Shown here: one piece after another, positions 50,358-61,461 of the stretch
Layout of the letters: each line of letters opens with the position of its first letter
How positions within the stretch are numbered: the stretch's first letter is position 1
Assembly: GCA_963281255.1 (NCBI GenBank)
Contig: OY725495.1
Location: forward strand, 744,001-808,000
DNA length: 64,000 nucleotides
Direction of reading: 5' to 3'
DNA from: Aphrocallistes beatrix
Lineage: Eukaryota; Porifera; Hexactinellida; Sceptrulophora; Aphrocallistidae
Position numbers and translations under genes: made by a program
Notes under the pieces: model-generated
Told to the model about the DNA's origin: nothing
Seen by the model: the letters and a program-made list of their open reading frames with translations, nothing else
Databases searched by the model: none

Positions 50358-52986
50358 CTACTGACAAAACTGGTCCTCATCAATCCAGGGGAGTCTGTAT
50401 TTACTTTCCAATAACTGGACAGAATCGTTCTTTTGACTTCCAGTCAGCGGACACACGGTTAAACTCACCATATCTGAGAAGTCCACTGCATTGCGATCCC
50501 CCAAACGATCGTAATTGGATTTAGTTAACAGTTTGGCTGGATCTGTTAGTGAGTTCCTCAGACTCATACCTAAACCGACATCAAAGTCCAATGCAAAAGC
50601 TGCGCTCGCCACAATTCCTTCAGAAATATCTCCAGCAGAGTTATCACCAGGCAGACTAGTCCCTAACGGAATTCCTTCTCTTTCTACATCCGATAAGTCT
50701 ATACACCACAAACCGTCACAGTATTGCAGATCTCCAATCACTTTCTGTCCAAGGTAAGTGGCATAGCCCTCCTTGAATGCAAAATTAGGCGAGATTTGAT
50801 TTCCAAAGCTATGAGAACCAGATCCAGTTATAACAGCTCCTGTCTGGTGGAGAATCAGATGACCAAATTCATGCAACAACACAGAATCATCGAACTGATC
50901 AGGATCTGTGACATGACCGCCAATAGATATTATTCCTGTTTGTGAGGAAAAGAATGAAACAGCAAAATTCGTACCTTTGGCGAACCTTCCTAGTTCCCAA
51001 TCAGCTTTTATTGGATAGTTACTGGGACGACCTCCGTAGGCCAGGTAGAGAGGGATCATACGCTCTAAGGTTGCCATGATGTGAAATGCTCCTGATCCAT
51101 CACTTTCCTGAATAACTACATCACGAACTGCATAAGCCTCTGATTCAGGAGTGATGGAAATGTTAACACGATATATGTGCGTCTTGCCTGCGTGATCTAT
51201 TACATCGATCTTCTTGCTTTTAGATAAAAACTCAACAAATACAGGCTGACTTGCATTGATAACATCATAGGAAACGGAATAAGCACCCCATCTGGACGGT
51301 GAAAAAACACTTCTTCTTCTAGAAACATACAAGGCTTTCCCTACCCTAGATTTCCCCAATATTTTGCCTTGGCCGTCTACAACTCTAACCACACTACCAG
51401 TCGGCATAGATCCAGAGTTTGGAGTCATGTAGCTTACTGTACCTGCTGCTCGGAATATAGGACATTCTGCAATGAAATTAAGCACTTCCCTGCCAGCTCC
51501 TGAACGACCCTGATCCGCTTCACTCGGCTCAAATGTACCCGAAACCGTTTTGCTGATATTACATCCTTCAACAAAGAGGTCAAATGCAATAGTAGTATCG
51601 ACTCCACAGTTACTAAACAGATCAACCCTAACTATGTAGCGTCCTGAGATAGCTCGGTCATAAAAGACATCCTCAATATTGCCATTGCTGCCGCAAATAG
51701 AATCACGATCCAAAAATCCTACTTGTCCAGATGATCTCGTATGCCCAAAGTATATCTCATCGTCATTAGGACCTACAACATGGAGATCTAAGTCGACGTC
51801 TCTGTCCCAAGACAACCTCGCATGTAAGGTGCTTAACTGAGAACTAGCCAATGTTACGCTCACCCTTTTTATCGGCCCGTAAGATCCAAGATTATCCAAC
51901 AACCTCAAAAGTACCTTCGACTTGACGATTTCCGAGTGTATGGATCCAGAAGCAAGGGTCAGCCTGAGGTTGTAAATGACGGAAGAAAATCGCGTAGAAC
52001 GACGTGATACCTCACTTTGGATAGAACTTAGTGGAACAGTGAAGTGTTGACCGAATCCTTCAAATCCTACAAGTATGGAAACTGCGTTGGAATCGCCGTC
52101 TAATTCTAATGGAATAGTCACAGTTTGATCTGTGGTAAGTGCTACTCTTTCTAATTTAGGAGGGAGTGCAAAGGTTAGGTTCATGGCAGTGGCAGTGGGA
52201 GGCGATTGAGGGAAACTGTTAAGGTTAGTGATCCCAACTTCAATAGTGAATGGATTCGGTTCTGCTGCCTGGAAGAACACCTTAACCCCGGGGATTGCTA
52301 GGCTTTGCTGATTAGTGTTAAACACTTGGAAAGGTATGTCATAGAACCTTTCGATTGCTGTGATGTTTAACGAAATGTTTCGTGTCTCAGTCAACACATT
52401 TCCAACTCTACTCGTTGAATTAATGACGCCATTTTTCCCCAAATATTGCAGAATAATTAGCGATAAAGAAAGCTGGAGATCCTGCTACTTCAGCTATGAT
52501 TTCCATTTCTAAACCAGGATAGATTACCAGTGGATAATCGAGGGAGATAAGTTTGAGTCTTGGGTCTTCAACCAGCACCTGTATCACCCCACTGCCTGGG
52601 ACATTGTTAGTAGATAGTGCAGTCAAGGAGACGGAATGAATTCCATTGGATAATTCGAATGTAGGAATCTGCAAGTTGGTGGGAAATTCCTTGACAGACA
52701 ATAGCATAGCTCCGTCGACATACACCATCACATTCCCTTGAACCGCAATATCACTAGGTAGAGAGCACTGGAGGTAAATGAATCCATCCGAAAATGCTTG
52801 ACCAGACGGCATTGCATTATTAATGGTAATTGCGAAGGGAGGTTGAGTGGTTCGAGGTGGTTGTGGAAGGTTTAAAATGACACTAAATGACACCTTAGCG
52901 GCCATACCTACCAAGACTAGGATTGTACATGCTACTGCTAGTACTATTGTACACACAGTGGCTATGATTAGGACCTTTGAAGGCAT
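50358..52986 (-). CDS. Membrane-anchored gluzincin-like metalloprotease, split by a frameshift
   Basis: Two minus-strand frames form one gene: 52986-52420 (188 codons, ATG) and 52442-50358 (694 codons; its listed start is TTG, so it is an internal continuation). They meet at a GGGGAAAAA run (about 52432-52440), where a one-base indel would join them into about 880 residues. Residues 8-30 are a signal anchor (IIATVCTIVLAVACTILVLV), followed by an Ig-like region. The second part has a domain like bacterial YfaP/DUF2135 (LSWDRDVDLDLHVVGP, GRYIVRVDLFSNCG) and a zinc-protease site LLHEFGHLILH (HEFGH at 524-528 of this part), with Glu558 in FKEGYATYLG as the likely third ligand. Probably an extracellular protease. 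The indel may be a sequencing error or a real mutation. I do not know an animal family with this layout. Confidence 0.75.
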
Positions 52987-53345
52987 CTTCCTGTAAGTTC
53001 TGCTGTATTGTCAGAGTATAGTAGATGTTGTTCCTATATATAAGGAAAATATTTAAAATAAAATCTAACAAGGATTTTATAGATGAATTCTCCCTCGTAA
53101 TCTTTCACTAAATATTTACTTGTTTTACCTTTAAAACTACCTTGAACTATTCAGATTTATTACTTGCATAATTGCATCTATTCTATAAATTACTCCTTGA
53201 TAAAGTCATGGCCTTACCAGCTCTGCACCGCTTCCCACGGCCGAGCAATCTTAGCAATCTTAGCATGTTGACATTTGTAACAATTTTCACCAATACAGAA
53301 GTTATACAGTATTAAGTTTAGTTGTTTTTCAACATACTACTGCAT
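52987..53345. other. 5' flank of the metalloprotease, no further gene
   Basis: A TATATA-like stretch (CTATATATAAGG) at about 53033-53044 lies about 50 bases upstream of the ATG on the minus strand and could be a TATA box. Nothing else recognised. Confidence 0.4.
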
Positions 53346-53349
53346 TACC

Positions 53350-53760
53350 GGACAAAGGTATTTGTACACTTTGTTATTTCACGTTAATTTAATACTAAAA
53401 TGGGTTTATTCATAAAGATCCTATACGATAAGTAATACAACTAATCGGATTTCAGAATCGAAATCTGCGCATTCGAATTAGTTATAGATAATATTTCTAA
53501 ACAATCATTAATTTCTAGCGTTTTCAAATGATCAATGGTGATGAATTCCCTCTTGTGCCACAGGTTAATAGTTTTACCCACATTGATTTGAGCAATTTGT
53601 TAGAAATCTTCAACTATTAGTAATTCAAATGCGTAGATTTCGAAACTTAAATCAGATTCTTAGTATCTATTGGAGTTTGAATACATCTACATATTATGAA
53701 AGATCCAATTTAGTATTATTTGTATGGGAAATAATACAGTGCATAGTATAATAAAGTTGC
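53350..53760. mobile_element. Old, diverged Tc1/mariner-type MITE
   Basis: Contains CCGGACAAAGGTATTTG, AATGGGTTTATTCATAAAGA and, near the other end, GATCCAATTTAGTATTATTTGTATGG. These are diverged versions of the elements at 54992-55467 and 56000-56456. The right terminus is lost. Confidence 0.55.
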
Positions 53761-53948
53761 TTGTATTTATTGTATTTTTATGTATCTGTGTATTTATTCG
53801 ACATTGTCACATACAAGAGTAGATCAGGTTATATCCATGCGAGAAGTTGAATGGACTTGAATAATATTGTGCAATCTCTTCTATTTACATAGAATCATTC
53901 CTTATTTAAAGTCTACTGTACAGTATCAATGTAATGTCAATTGTACTC

Positions 53949-54475
53949 ACCAAGTTCAATAGGAGGCTCTTTCTCTAATTCTATTGAAGTTCGAAAGGAG
54001 CGAAATATATGTGTTTAGAATTCTTCCCTTCTCACCAATCATTTATTACTTATTTTACAATATTTGATTGTTTCCAAAAATGATATGTAAGATCATTGAT
54101 TAATATTGATGCATAAAATGAGATCATAAATTCAACTTTGTAATCCAACAAGATTTGGTAAAAGTATCTCAAATGTTACAATAATTTTAGATGGACATTT
54201 TTAAAAATATAAAACTTCTAAATTATCCATTCATGTAGGTTTTCATTTTAACAAACTAAACATTATTTCTTGAGGTAGCATTCGAGATATTTTGACCAAA
54301 TCTAATTGGATTAAAAAGTTGAATTTATGATCTCATTTTATACATCCATATTAATCAATGATCTTACATATCATTCATGGAAATACTCAAATCTTGCAAT
54401 ATAGTTAATATATGATTTGGTGACAAAGAAGACTTCTAAACACATATAATTCGCTCCTTTCGAACTTCAATAGAA
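53949..54475. repeat. Foldback MITE with its right end displaced by an insertion
   Basis: The left end AAGTTCAATAGGAGGCTCTT...CTAATTCTATTGAAGTTCG and the left arm (GATCATTGATTAATATTGAT, AAAATGAGATCATAAATTCA) are inverted in the right arm up to CGAACTTCAATAGAA at 54475. The missing last part of the right end (TTAGAGAAAGGGCCTCCTAT) is found at 56509-56538, beyond a 2-kb Helitron-like composite. The element therefore preserves the sequence of that insertion's empty site in its left arm. Confidence 0.8.
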
Positions 54476-54991
54476 CAAGCGCGCTTCGCTTGCTTGCGCT
54501 GCGCGGCTGGCGGACACTTTGTGTCCGCCGGAGGCGCCCTTTGGGCGCCTGTGGTCACCATTGATTAATTATAAGGGAAATGACATCTCTAAATACGTCT
54601 GACCTATTCTTATAATCGATATCGCACGAAAAATCACCAAATTTATCAATTTTTAAAATTTTGATGAGTAATGATGACGTCATAACAAAGTGATGAGTCA
54701 TCATTTTTTGATAATAGCTGCATCATATGTGAGGTATGTTAGTATACAGATTCTATTAAAATTTGAGCCTTCTATCTCCTATAATGGCTGAGTTATGCTC
54801 GAATAACTGTATTGCTTAACTTTTAAAAATGTGACAATGACGTCATAATTCCATGATGAGTCGACATTTTCGTCTGAGCTCAGAGCTTACTGGAGCCATA
54901 GCCGAAAGACTTCCACATGCCAAAAATCAGCTTTCTGTGCCTGGCAGTTTCTTCAATCAATTCGTTACAGATATATATATATATATATATA

Positions 54992-55467
54992 CAGTACCCA
55001 GACAAAAGTATTCGACCACCACAGAAACTGCCATACAAATAGTGTTAAAGTGGGTCTATTCATAAAGGGATATGTTCTCAAACTGTAAGGAATACTCTAT
55101 TTTTTATTTCAAATTCGTAAACTACACATGCTAATTGCTCATAATTGATAGCCTCAGCTTAATTACTAACTTCCAAGTTAACAAATATCAACATTTGCTA
55201 CTTGATGCTACTTGTCCTAAGTCACAGCCATTATAAATGATGGCGTTTAGTGACACAAAGTGGCAGAGGTTGATAATTTTCAACATAAGAATAGGTAATT
55301 GAGTTGAAACTCTGAATTATGAGTAATTAGAATGTGTAGATTACGAATTTGAACTAAAAATAGAGTATTTTCTACTGTTTAGGGACATGTTCCTTTTTTA
55401 AAAGATCTAATTTAGTACTATTTGTATGTAAGTTTCGTGGTGGTCGAATACTTTTGTCCGGGTAGTG
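54992..55467. mobile_element. Tc1/mariner-type MITE (476 bp)
   Basis: Ends CAGTACCCAGACAAAAGTAT and, inverted, CACTACCCGGACAAAAGTAT, each continuing TCGACCACCA, flanked by TA inside a (TA)n tract. Internal sequence is also partly inverted. No transposase ORF. Sister of 56000-56456. Confidence 0.85.
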
Positions 55468-55541
55468 TATATATATATATATATACACATAAACAAACAA
55501 TAATCCAGTTTTAATAGTAAGGATATATATATATATATATA

Positions 55542-55989
55542 CAGTCAAACCTGCTATAACGGCCACTCTATATAACGGTCACCTGTCTATAGCGGTCACC
55601 AATGAACAGGCCCGTCCGAAATTCCATAATATTGAACCTGTGTATAGCGGTCACCTGCTCAACGCGGCCAGCGGACACCCGTTTGTAGTCCCTTAATGAT
55701 CCTAAAACTGTGTATAACGGCCATCACCTGTCTATAACGGCCACTACCTGTCTATAACGGCCACCACCTGTCTATAACGGCCATCACCTTTTTCACCTTT
55801 ATATGAGTTTATTACAGGACCTGTTACGAACGATAAACAAGTTTCATGTAATTACTTCAAGTAATGGATTTCTAAAAACTTATATTTATTGCACTACGTT
55901 GATACATTTTGGGGATTAAGACAATCACCTGTATATAACGACAAATTTTGTCCAGTCCCTTGGGTGGCCGTTATATACAGGTTCTACTG
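55542..55989. mobile_element. pogo/Tigger-like MITE with short internal tandem repeat (448 bp)
   Basis: Ends CAGTCAAACCTGCTATAACG and, inverted, CAGTAGAACCTGTATATAAC, in TA. A 20-base unit CCTGTCTATAACGGCCA(C/T)(C/T)A is repeated about four times near 55710-55790. Similar TATAACGG/TATATCGCGG words at 43980-44020 mark a fragment of the same family. Confidence 0.82.
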
Positions 55990-55999
55990 TATATATATA

Positions 56000-56456
56000 C
56001 AGTATCCGGACAAAAGTATTCGACCACCACATAAACCACCATACAAATAGTATTAAAGTGGATCTGTTCATAAAGGAATGTGTACTCAAACTGTTAGAAA
56101 TACTCTATTTTTGATTTCTAATTCCTAATCTACACATTCTAATTACTCACACTTGAGATCCTCAACTCAATTACTAACACCTTTGATACTTGATGCTACT
56201 TGTCCCGAGTCACAGCCATTATATATGATGGCGATTAGTGACACAAAGTGGCATAGGTTGATAATTTTCTACATGAGAATTAGTATTTGTATTGAAAGTT
56301 TAAAAAATTAGTAATTCGGATGTGTAGTTTACGAATCTGAAATCAAAAATAGAATATCTCTTCTGTTTGATTATATATTCCATTTTGAATAGATCCACTT
56401 TAATACTATTTGTATGGAGGTTTTCGTGGTGGTCGAATACTTTTGTCCGGGTAGTG
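56000..56456. mobile_element. Tc1/mariner-type MITE (457 bp)
   Basis: CAGTATCCGGACAAAAGTAT...ATACTTTTGTCCGGGTAGTG, TA flanks. Same family as 54992-55467, separated from it by the pogo-like MITE. Confidence 0.85.
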
Positions 56457-56956
56457 TATATATATATATATACATACACAAACATTAATCGAGTTTTAAT
56501 AGTAAAGATTAGAGAAAGGGCCTCCTATTGAACTTATTTCTTAATTCAACTCAGTAAAAGTCCCGTTTTTGGTGGGACATTATTACATTGAGAAAGGCAA
56601 GGAGACCAGCTCAGAATTTGAGATCTTCAGAAAGGACATACAATGGAATTTGCTATAATAGTCACTTAAAAACAGTCCCATCGTCGACTTTCCCACTACA
56701 ATTAACCTCGATATAATGGCAAACTGTGCATGACGGCTTCTTTGGTTAGTAGCTTGGATGGCCGTTATAGATTTCACTTTTCTACTTATACATATATACA
56801 AATAGTTTGAATTATGCTACAGCTTTAGTAAGCATGCCAACTGTCCCGTTTTGGTAGGATAACCTACTTTTTTAACTCTTCTTTTTCAGTTAATTTTCAC
56901 AAGTGTCCCGTTTTTACATGAAAATTACTCATAATGCCTTGATTTTCAGGATTGTA

Positions 56957-57440
56957 TCTTTACTATTCGAATTGATTGAAGAAACTGTCAGGGACAGAAA
57001 GCTACCTTTTGGCATGTGGGAGTCTTTTGGCTATAGCTCCACTAAGTTCTGAGCTCAGACGAATTCATCATGGAATTATGACGTCATTGTCACCTTTAGA
57101 GTTAGAAATTTCAGTTTTTCGACTATAACTCAGTCATTTTAGGTAAAAGAAGGCTGAAATTTTAATAGAATGTGCATATTAATATATCACAAATATGATA
57201 AAACCTTCATAAAAAATGATGACTCATCACTCTGTTAGACGTCATCATTAGACATCTAATTTTTAAAAACAAACAAATCTGATGATTTTCCGAATACTAT
57301 CGATTATAACAGTAAGACACATATTTAGAGATGTTATCTACTTTAAAATTACTCATTGTGAGCCCAGGAACCCGAAGGGCGCCTCTGGCGGATACAAAGG
57401 GTTCGCCAGCCGCGCAGCGCAAGCAAGCGAAGCGCGCTTG
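56957..57440 (+). mobile_element. Helitron-like element, plus orientation (484 bp)
   Basis: Starts TCTTTACTATTCG after A and ends AGCGAAGCGCGCTTG before T. The (TA)n segment is absent, so the microsatellite is dispensable or was lost. Contains all inner blocks (GGCATGTGGGAGTCTTTTGG, CATGGAATTATGACGTCA, GTATTTAGAG-like word, GC hairpins). Confidence 0.68.
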
Positions 57441-58049
57441 TGTACAATACTTTTCAATTGCGTTCTGCCATGTCCTGCGAAATTCAACACAGAGTCCCGC
57501 TTAAATTATGGTTCAGATTGGGTTGTTTGATGTAAATTTCAAGAATTTCACTGCTAATATCTTGGATTAAATATTTTGTTTTCTAAAATCGATTACAAAG
57601 TATTTAATTAAAAATTAAATATTAGCTACAGACATGTGTTTCAATGTTAAATTTGGGGTTTTCGAGAGCTTAGATTTCGAATATTGCATTTCCCAGTATC
57701 AGATAAATATTTGTTATTTTTGTTCGTTTTTGTCGTTTAAAAAACATAATAAAATGGCAAATTTTGCAAAATATGCTTATTAAATTAAAGTTTTAAATTT
57801 AAACTCAGTCCATTTCCCACTAGTATGGATTTCCTAATCAAACCATTTCAGAGATAAAACTCATAATAAATTGAAACATTCTCGAAAAAAGTCAAAATTG
57901 AGAGTGGAAAAAAAGTCCAAGAGGTGGTACAGGTAGACACAAAGTGTCCGCTAGCCGCGAGACGTAAACCTGTTAGTATACATGCCAACCTGAGCCATGT
58001 TAAAAGCAAGATACAGTGTTGAATTTCCAGGACATGGTGGGAGTCAATA
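57441..58049. other. AT-rich spacer, remnant hairpins only
   Basis: A decayed GC-rich piece (GACACAAAGTGTCCGC) at about 57934 is the only recognisable relic. No gene. Confidence 0.4.
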
Positions 58050-58245
58050 GAAAAGTACTAAGGTATTATACAGCCCTCCAGAGATACGCTCCTTATCCCA
58101 AACCCCTAAATTTTCATACGCCTAAATCGAGAAATAACATTATAATAGAGGGTAAATTGGGTATTATTCTGGATTTTCACGCTCCTAAACACTTTGAGGC
58201 TTAAAATCATATGCCTATAGGAGCGTCTCGCGCTCCTAGATCATC
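58050..58245 (+). repeat. Dispersed repeat, inverted partner of 26822-27005
   Basis: From CTAAGGTATTATACAGCCCT to GAGCGTCTCGCGCTCC. It matches the reverse complement of 26822-27005 over about 190 bases. Confidence 0.7.
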
Positions 58246-59390
58246 TCTTGAAAAGTACTATACATAGAATACAAAAAAAGCGGGACATAATAGGGAAATT
58301 GCATGTAATAGCGGGACACTCGTGAAATTAGCTCAATAGAAGAGTGGAAAAAGCGGGACAGTTAGTATGTGTTAGTATTAGTTAACGATTAATATTAACG
58401 AATTCAACTCACATGAAATATGGATAGTCTCGAATAGATTCGTGTAAATTACACTTGTGTTAGGTTGTATGAGATGAAAATGATTAGATGCGAGATCTTA
58501 TTCAAATTCTTTTCACGATACAAACCCATATATACTTTTACTCTGCCTACAGTAAGATTCAATTTTTTTACATTGTCTTAAGATATCTAATTAGCAATGA
58601 TTAAATATTTAACTGGTTATGGGATCAGTGGGATCAGGATCAGTTCAGTGATTAATTATTTTAGCGAAAAATATTAAAAATGGTTATGGGATACGTTTTT
58701 CAGTGATTAATTATTTTAGCGAGAAATAAAAGAATTTATTAGAACGAGAATGAAGGTATGAATTAGATCATGATAGAGAACTAAATTGATTAAAAATCGA
58801 ATAAGATTTGAGAGTTGCGCTATTAAATATTAAATTTTAATCAAAATGGATTCTAACTAATTTTCAGTGGTGAAATTAAATTCAATATAGTACAGTACAA
58901 ATTGGATATGTATAATGATATTGGATATAGTAATATACGTATATTGGATAGATAATAATTTGGTCAAAAATTCCGTGATACCAGGCATTATCAGTACATA
59001 CAGGTGATTCCGATTATTCTGGACACATTGGTCCTGGATATTTTGTCCCGATTAAACGGAGTTCCCAATTAACCGATGAGATTTAGTATTAGCTTCTATT
59101 TAAGCGGTTGTCCCAAGTAAGCAGAGTTCACCATATAGCCAATATTTGATGTACTAATTAGTGCTAGTGCACGTTTCTACAAAATTTTGTTGGAAATTTC
59201 TTTTTTAACAGTAGTTTGGGGGAGAGAAATCTGGATTTTAACAAAAAATCCATACCAACTGGGCACTAATTATTTCGGTTAATTATCACGGGCATTCAAT
59301 AAGTTATCATAATGTGATTTCCCAAACTATGGTAAAGGAATTAATATCAAAGTGTAATTTCTCATAATAGTCTCCTTGATACATTATGAC
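58246..59390. other. Gene-free AT-rich spacer
   Basis: Includes ATTGGATATAG-type words (58930-59000) and a decayed TCCCGATTAAACGGAGTTCCC relic (59050-59070) of a pogo-like MITE similar to 23703-23890. No gene. Confidence 0.4.
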
Positions 59391-59399
59391 TAGTTTTAA

Positions 59400-59765
59400 C
59401 CTCTATTCAGTTTTAAAAAAACATTTGGAAGTCTTCTCGTGGTATAGCTTTCATAAACTGTAAAATCGCCGATCCGAGGTGAGCTCGACTTTCGAATTCC
59501 CAAGTGTTTCTTCAGCTTAGGGAAGAGACAGAACTCACACGTAGCGAGGTCTGGTGAGTAGGGAGGAGGATCTAGCTCTACAACTCCCACACTTTCCAAC
59601 TTTTCCCTTACCAGCTTGGTCTTGTGGAGTCGGGCATTATCTGCAATAATCTCAATCCTCTAGTCCAGTCCTTGGCTGTCGATCCTGGTAGAATTTCTCA
59701 ACCTCAGATAGGCACTCACTCAAGTGAAATGATCCGGTAATAGTTTTATTCTTGGGGACACAAAT
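59400..59765 (-). pseudogene. mariner transposase fragment
   Basis: Minus strand reads FCVPKNKTITGSFHLSECLS, LSEVEKFYQDRQPRTGL, then after a frameshift IIADNARLHKTKLVREKL and PPPYSPDLATCEFCLFPKLK KHLG. The DNARxH and PPYSPDLAxxxxFLFPKLK motifs are signatures of the C-terminal half of the mariner DDE/D transposase. N-terminal half and ends not found. Dead. It could be related to the source of the Tc1/mariner MITEs nearby, but this is not shown. Confidence 0.85.
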
Positions 59766-59778
59766 CTAACACAATGTG

Positions 59779-59817
59779 TTTTCGAAAAATCTGTCCGGCC
59801 GAACAGATTTTTTGAAA
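59779..59817. repeat. Short imperfect hairpin
   Basis: TTTCGAAAAATCTGT and ACAGATTTTTTGAAA flank CCGGCCGA. It lies immediately before the Helitron-like element at 59820; part of the motif (ACTGTCCGGCC) recurs just beyond that element at about 60349. Confidence 0.6.
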
Positions 59818-59819
59818 TA

Positions 59820-60258
59820 CAAGCGCGCTTCCTTTGCTTGCGCTGCGCGGCTGGCGGACACTTGGTGTCCGCCGGGGGCTCCATTCGGTCGCCTGCGGTC
59901 ACCATTGATTAATTATATGGGAGATAACATCTCTAAATACATCTGCCCTACTGTTATAATCGATATCGCACAAAAATCGCTAAAATTATCAAATCATTTT
60001 TTGATGATAGTTACATCATATGTGAGGTATGTTAGTATACAGATTCTATTAAAATTTCAGCCTTCTAGCTCCTATAATGGCTGAGTTATGCTCGAATAAC
60101 GGTATTGCTTAACTTTTAAAAATGTGACAATGACGTCATAATTCCATGATGAGTCGAAATTTTGCTCTGAGCTCAGAACTTACTGGAGCCATAACCAAAA
60201 GACCCCCACATGCCAAAAATCAGCTTTCTATAACCCGCAGTTTCTTCAATCTATTCGT

Positions 60259-60296
<38 letters not shown>

Positions 60297-60332
60297 CAAA
60301 AATAAATATTAATCGCGTTTTAATAGTAAGGA
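59820..60332 (-). mobile_element. Helitron-like non-autonomous element (513 bp)
   Basis: Plus strand starts CAAGCGCGCTTCC and ends CGTTTTAATAGTAAGGA; flanks A and T. About 40 bases of the body are deleted near 59980. (TA)n at about 60262-60288. Confidence 0.66.
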
Positions 60333-60588
60333 TTATACTCCTTCGTAAAAACTGTCCGGCCTAATAATAGAACTTGGGAAACCATATCATTAGTCGTCAA
60401 ATCATCATATAATTTCCGTTTTTCTGTTTCTTCCCTACATTTTCGACATTTTTGTATACTTGATTGAATTTGATAGTCAAGTGTATTTTGACAATTTGTT
60501 ACAAAGTTGTTGATGCTTGTCAGGTACAAAGATTTATGTGTGTATTCGAGTAGCAAGACTAACACTTTATTTCAAGCTGGTATGAATT

Positions 60589-61276
60589 CTAACCAAAAAG
60601 TGAATTGATTAAATGAACAAATCGCTGTTCACTGCCATAGAAATTAAACCGAGCATTCTTTTCTTTTCGTAAATTAACTCGTTCTGCAAACCAGTATTTA
60701 GTTGAATTAAAGTCCTTAGTTTGTATTAGATCTAAAAGCTTAATTGTACCAACGTTTATATCTCTACCACTTTTAGTGATGGCATCCTTTATTTGAGTTA
60801 AATTTAGACTGATTATGGTTATCAGATTGTCGACTGTACATGTGTTTTCAAGGGATATTTTATTGCACCATCCACCCCAGTTTACACAAAGATCTTCTAA
60901 GTCACTGATTGTGCAATCTACCGGTTCTGTTACTTGCTCCTGTTGTAACAGATCAATTGCTACATGATATAAAACCTTTGTAACATACTCGATTGCTTTT
61001 CTTTATCCCAATAAGTAGCTTTATCACGATCTTCTTCTGAAAATAGATCGAAGGGGATATCTACTTCATTTGCTTCTTTATACCAGGAAATTATCATTTC
61101 ACTCATTTCTAACTTAAACAGAATAGATGATCAGGCAGAACTTTGGCATTTGGGAAGGTTAAAGTTTTCCATTCCACAAATTCACGTATTGGCAAATTAA
61201 TTTGCTCCGTCAATTTTGGTTGCATTTTGGAGAGGCAATATCCTTTAGAAATACTGTTGATTATTTCTTCTTTCAT
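60589..61276 (-). pseudogene. Unrecognised protein-coding region with two frameshifts
   Basis: Three minus-strand segments in different frames join end to end. 61276-61109 reads MKEEIINSISKGYCLSKMQP, then INLPIREFVEWKTLTFPN. About 61118-60997 reads FKLEMSEMIISWYKEANEVD, then DLFSEEDRDKATYWDKEK. 60999-60589 reads AIEYVTKVLYHVAIDLLQQE, then DCTISDLEDLCVNWGGWCNK, with a C-terminus RFNFYGSEQRFVHLIN, ending in TAG. The long third segment (about 136 codons) has no Met start, so it is easily missed. Coding-like composition, about 230 residues in total. I do not recognise the family; possibly a domesticated or transposon-borne protein, or exons of a gene. The breaks lie in short A/T runs. Confidence 0.5.
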
Positions 61277-61389
61277 TGCAACCAAAATATTATATTTTCG
61301 GATCCATATGAGAAATTATTCGTTAACTTTTGTTTACAATATTTATATAAAGGAATAAAATTCCAAAAAGGTTAGATTGAGTAACTCCA

Positions 61390-61461
61390 GGCGCCCGCAG
61401 GGTGACTCGGTGGACACGCAGTGTCTGCAAGCCGAGCACCGCAAGCAAGCCAACGCGCTTG
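61390..61461 (+). mobile_element. GC-rich end of a Helitron-like element
   Basis: CAGGCGCCCGCAGGGTG... to GCCAACGCGCTTG followed by T: only the hairpin-rich terminal 70 bases remain. Confidence 0.55.

Larger units (their letters stand above)
54476..56508 (-). mobile_element. Helitron-like element with three nested MITEs
   Basis: The GC-rich end CAAGCGCGCTTCGC starts at 54476; the TC end (plus-strand TTTTAATAGTAAAGA) closes at 56508. The empty site, read from the foldback's left arm, shows insertion exactly between AA and TT with no target duplication. Within the (TA)n tract lie three TA-flanked MITEs (54992-55467, 55542-55989, 56000-56456) and an extra family end (TTTTAATAGTAAGGA at 55523), which indicates either two overlapping copies or a duplicated tail. 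Confidence 0.65.

Noticed and set aside
52420..52442. Programmed ribosomal frameshift in the metalloprotease
   Set aside because: The G4A5 run could allow slippage, but no stimulatory structure was identified and a homopolymer indel is simpler.
54476..54560. GC-rich hairpins as bacterial terminators or contamination
   Set aside because: The same block recurs in about ten copies within one eukaryotic window at fixed positions in a transposon family.
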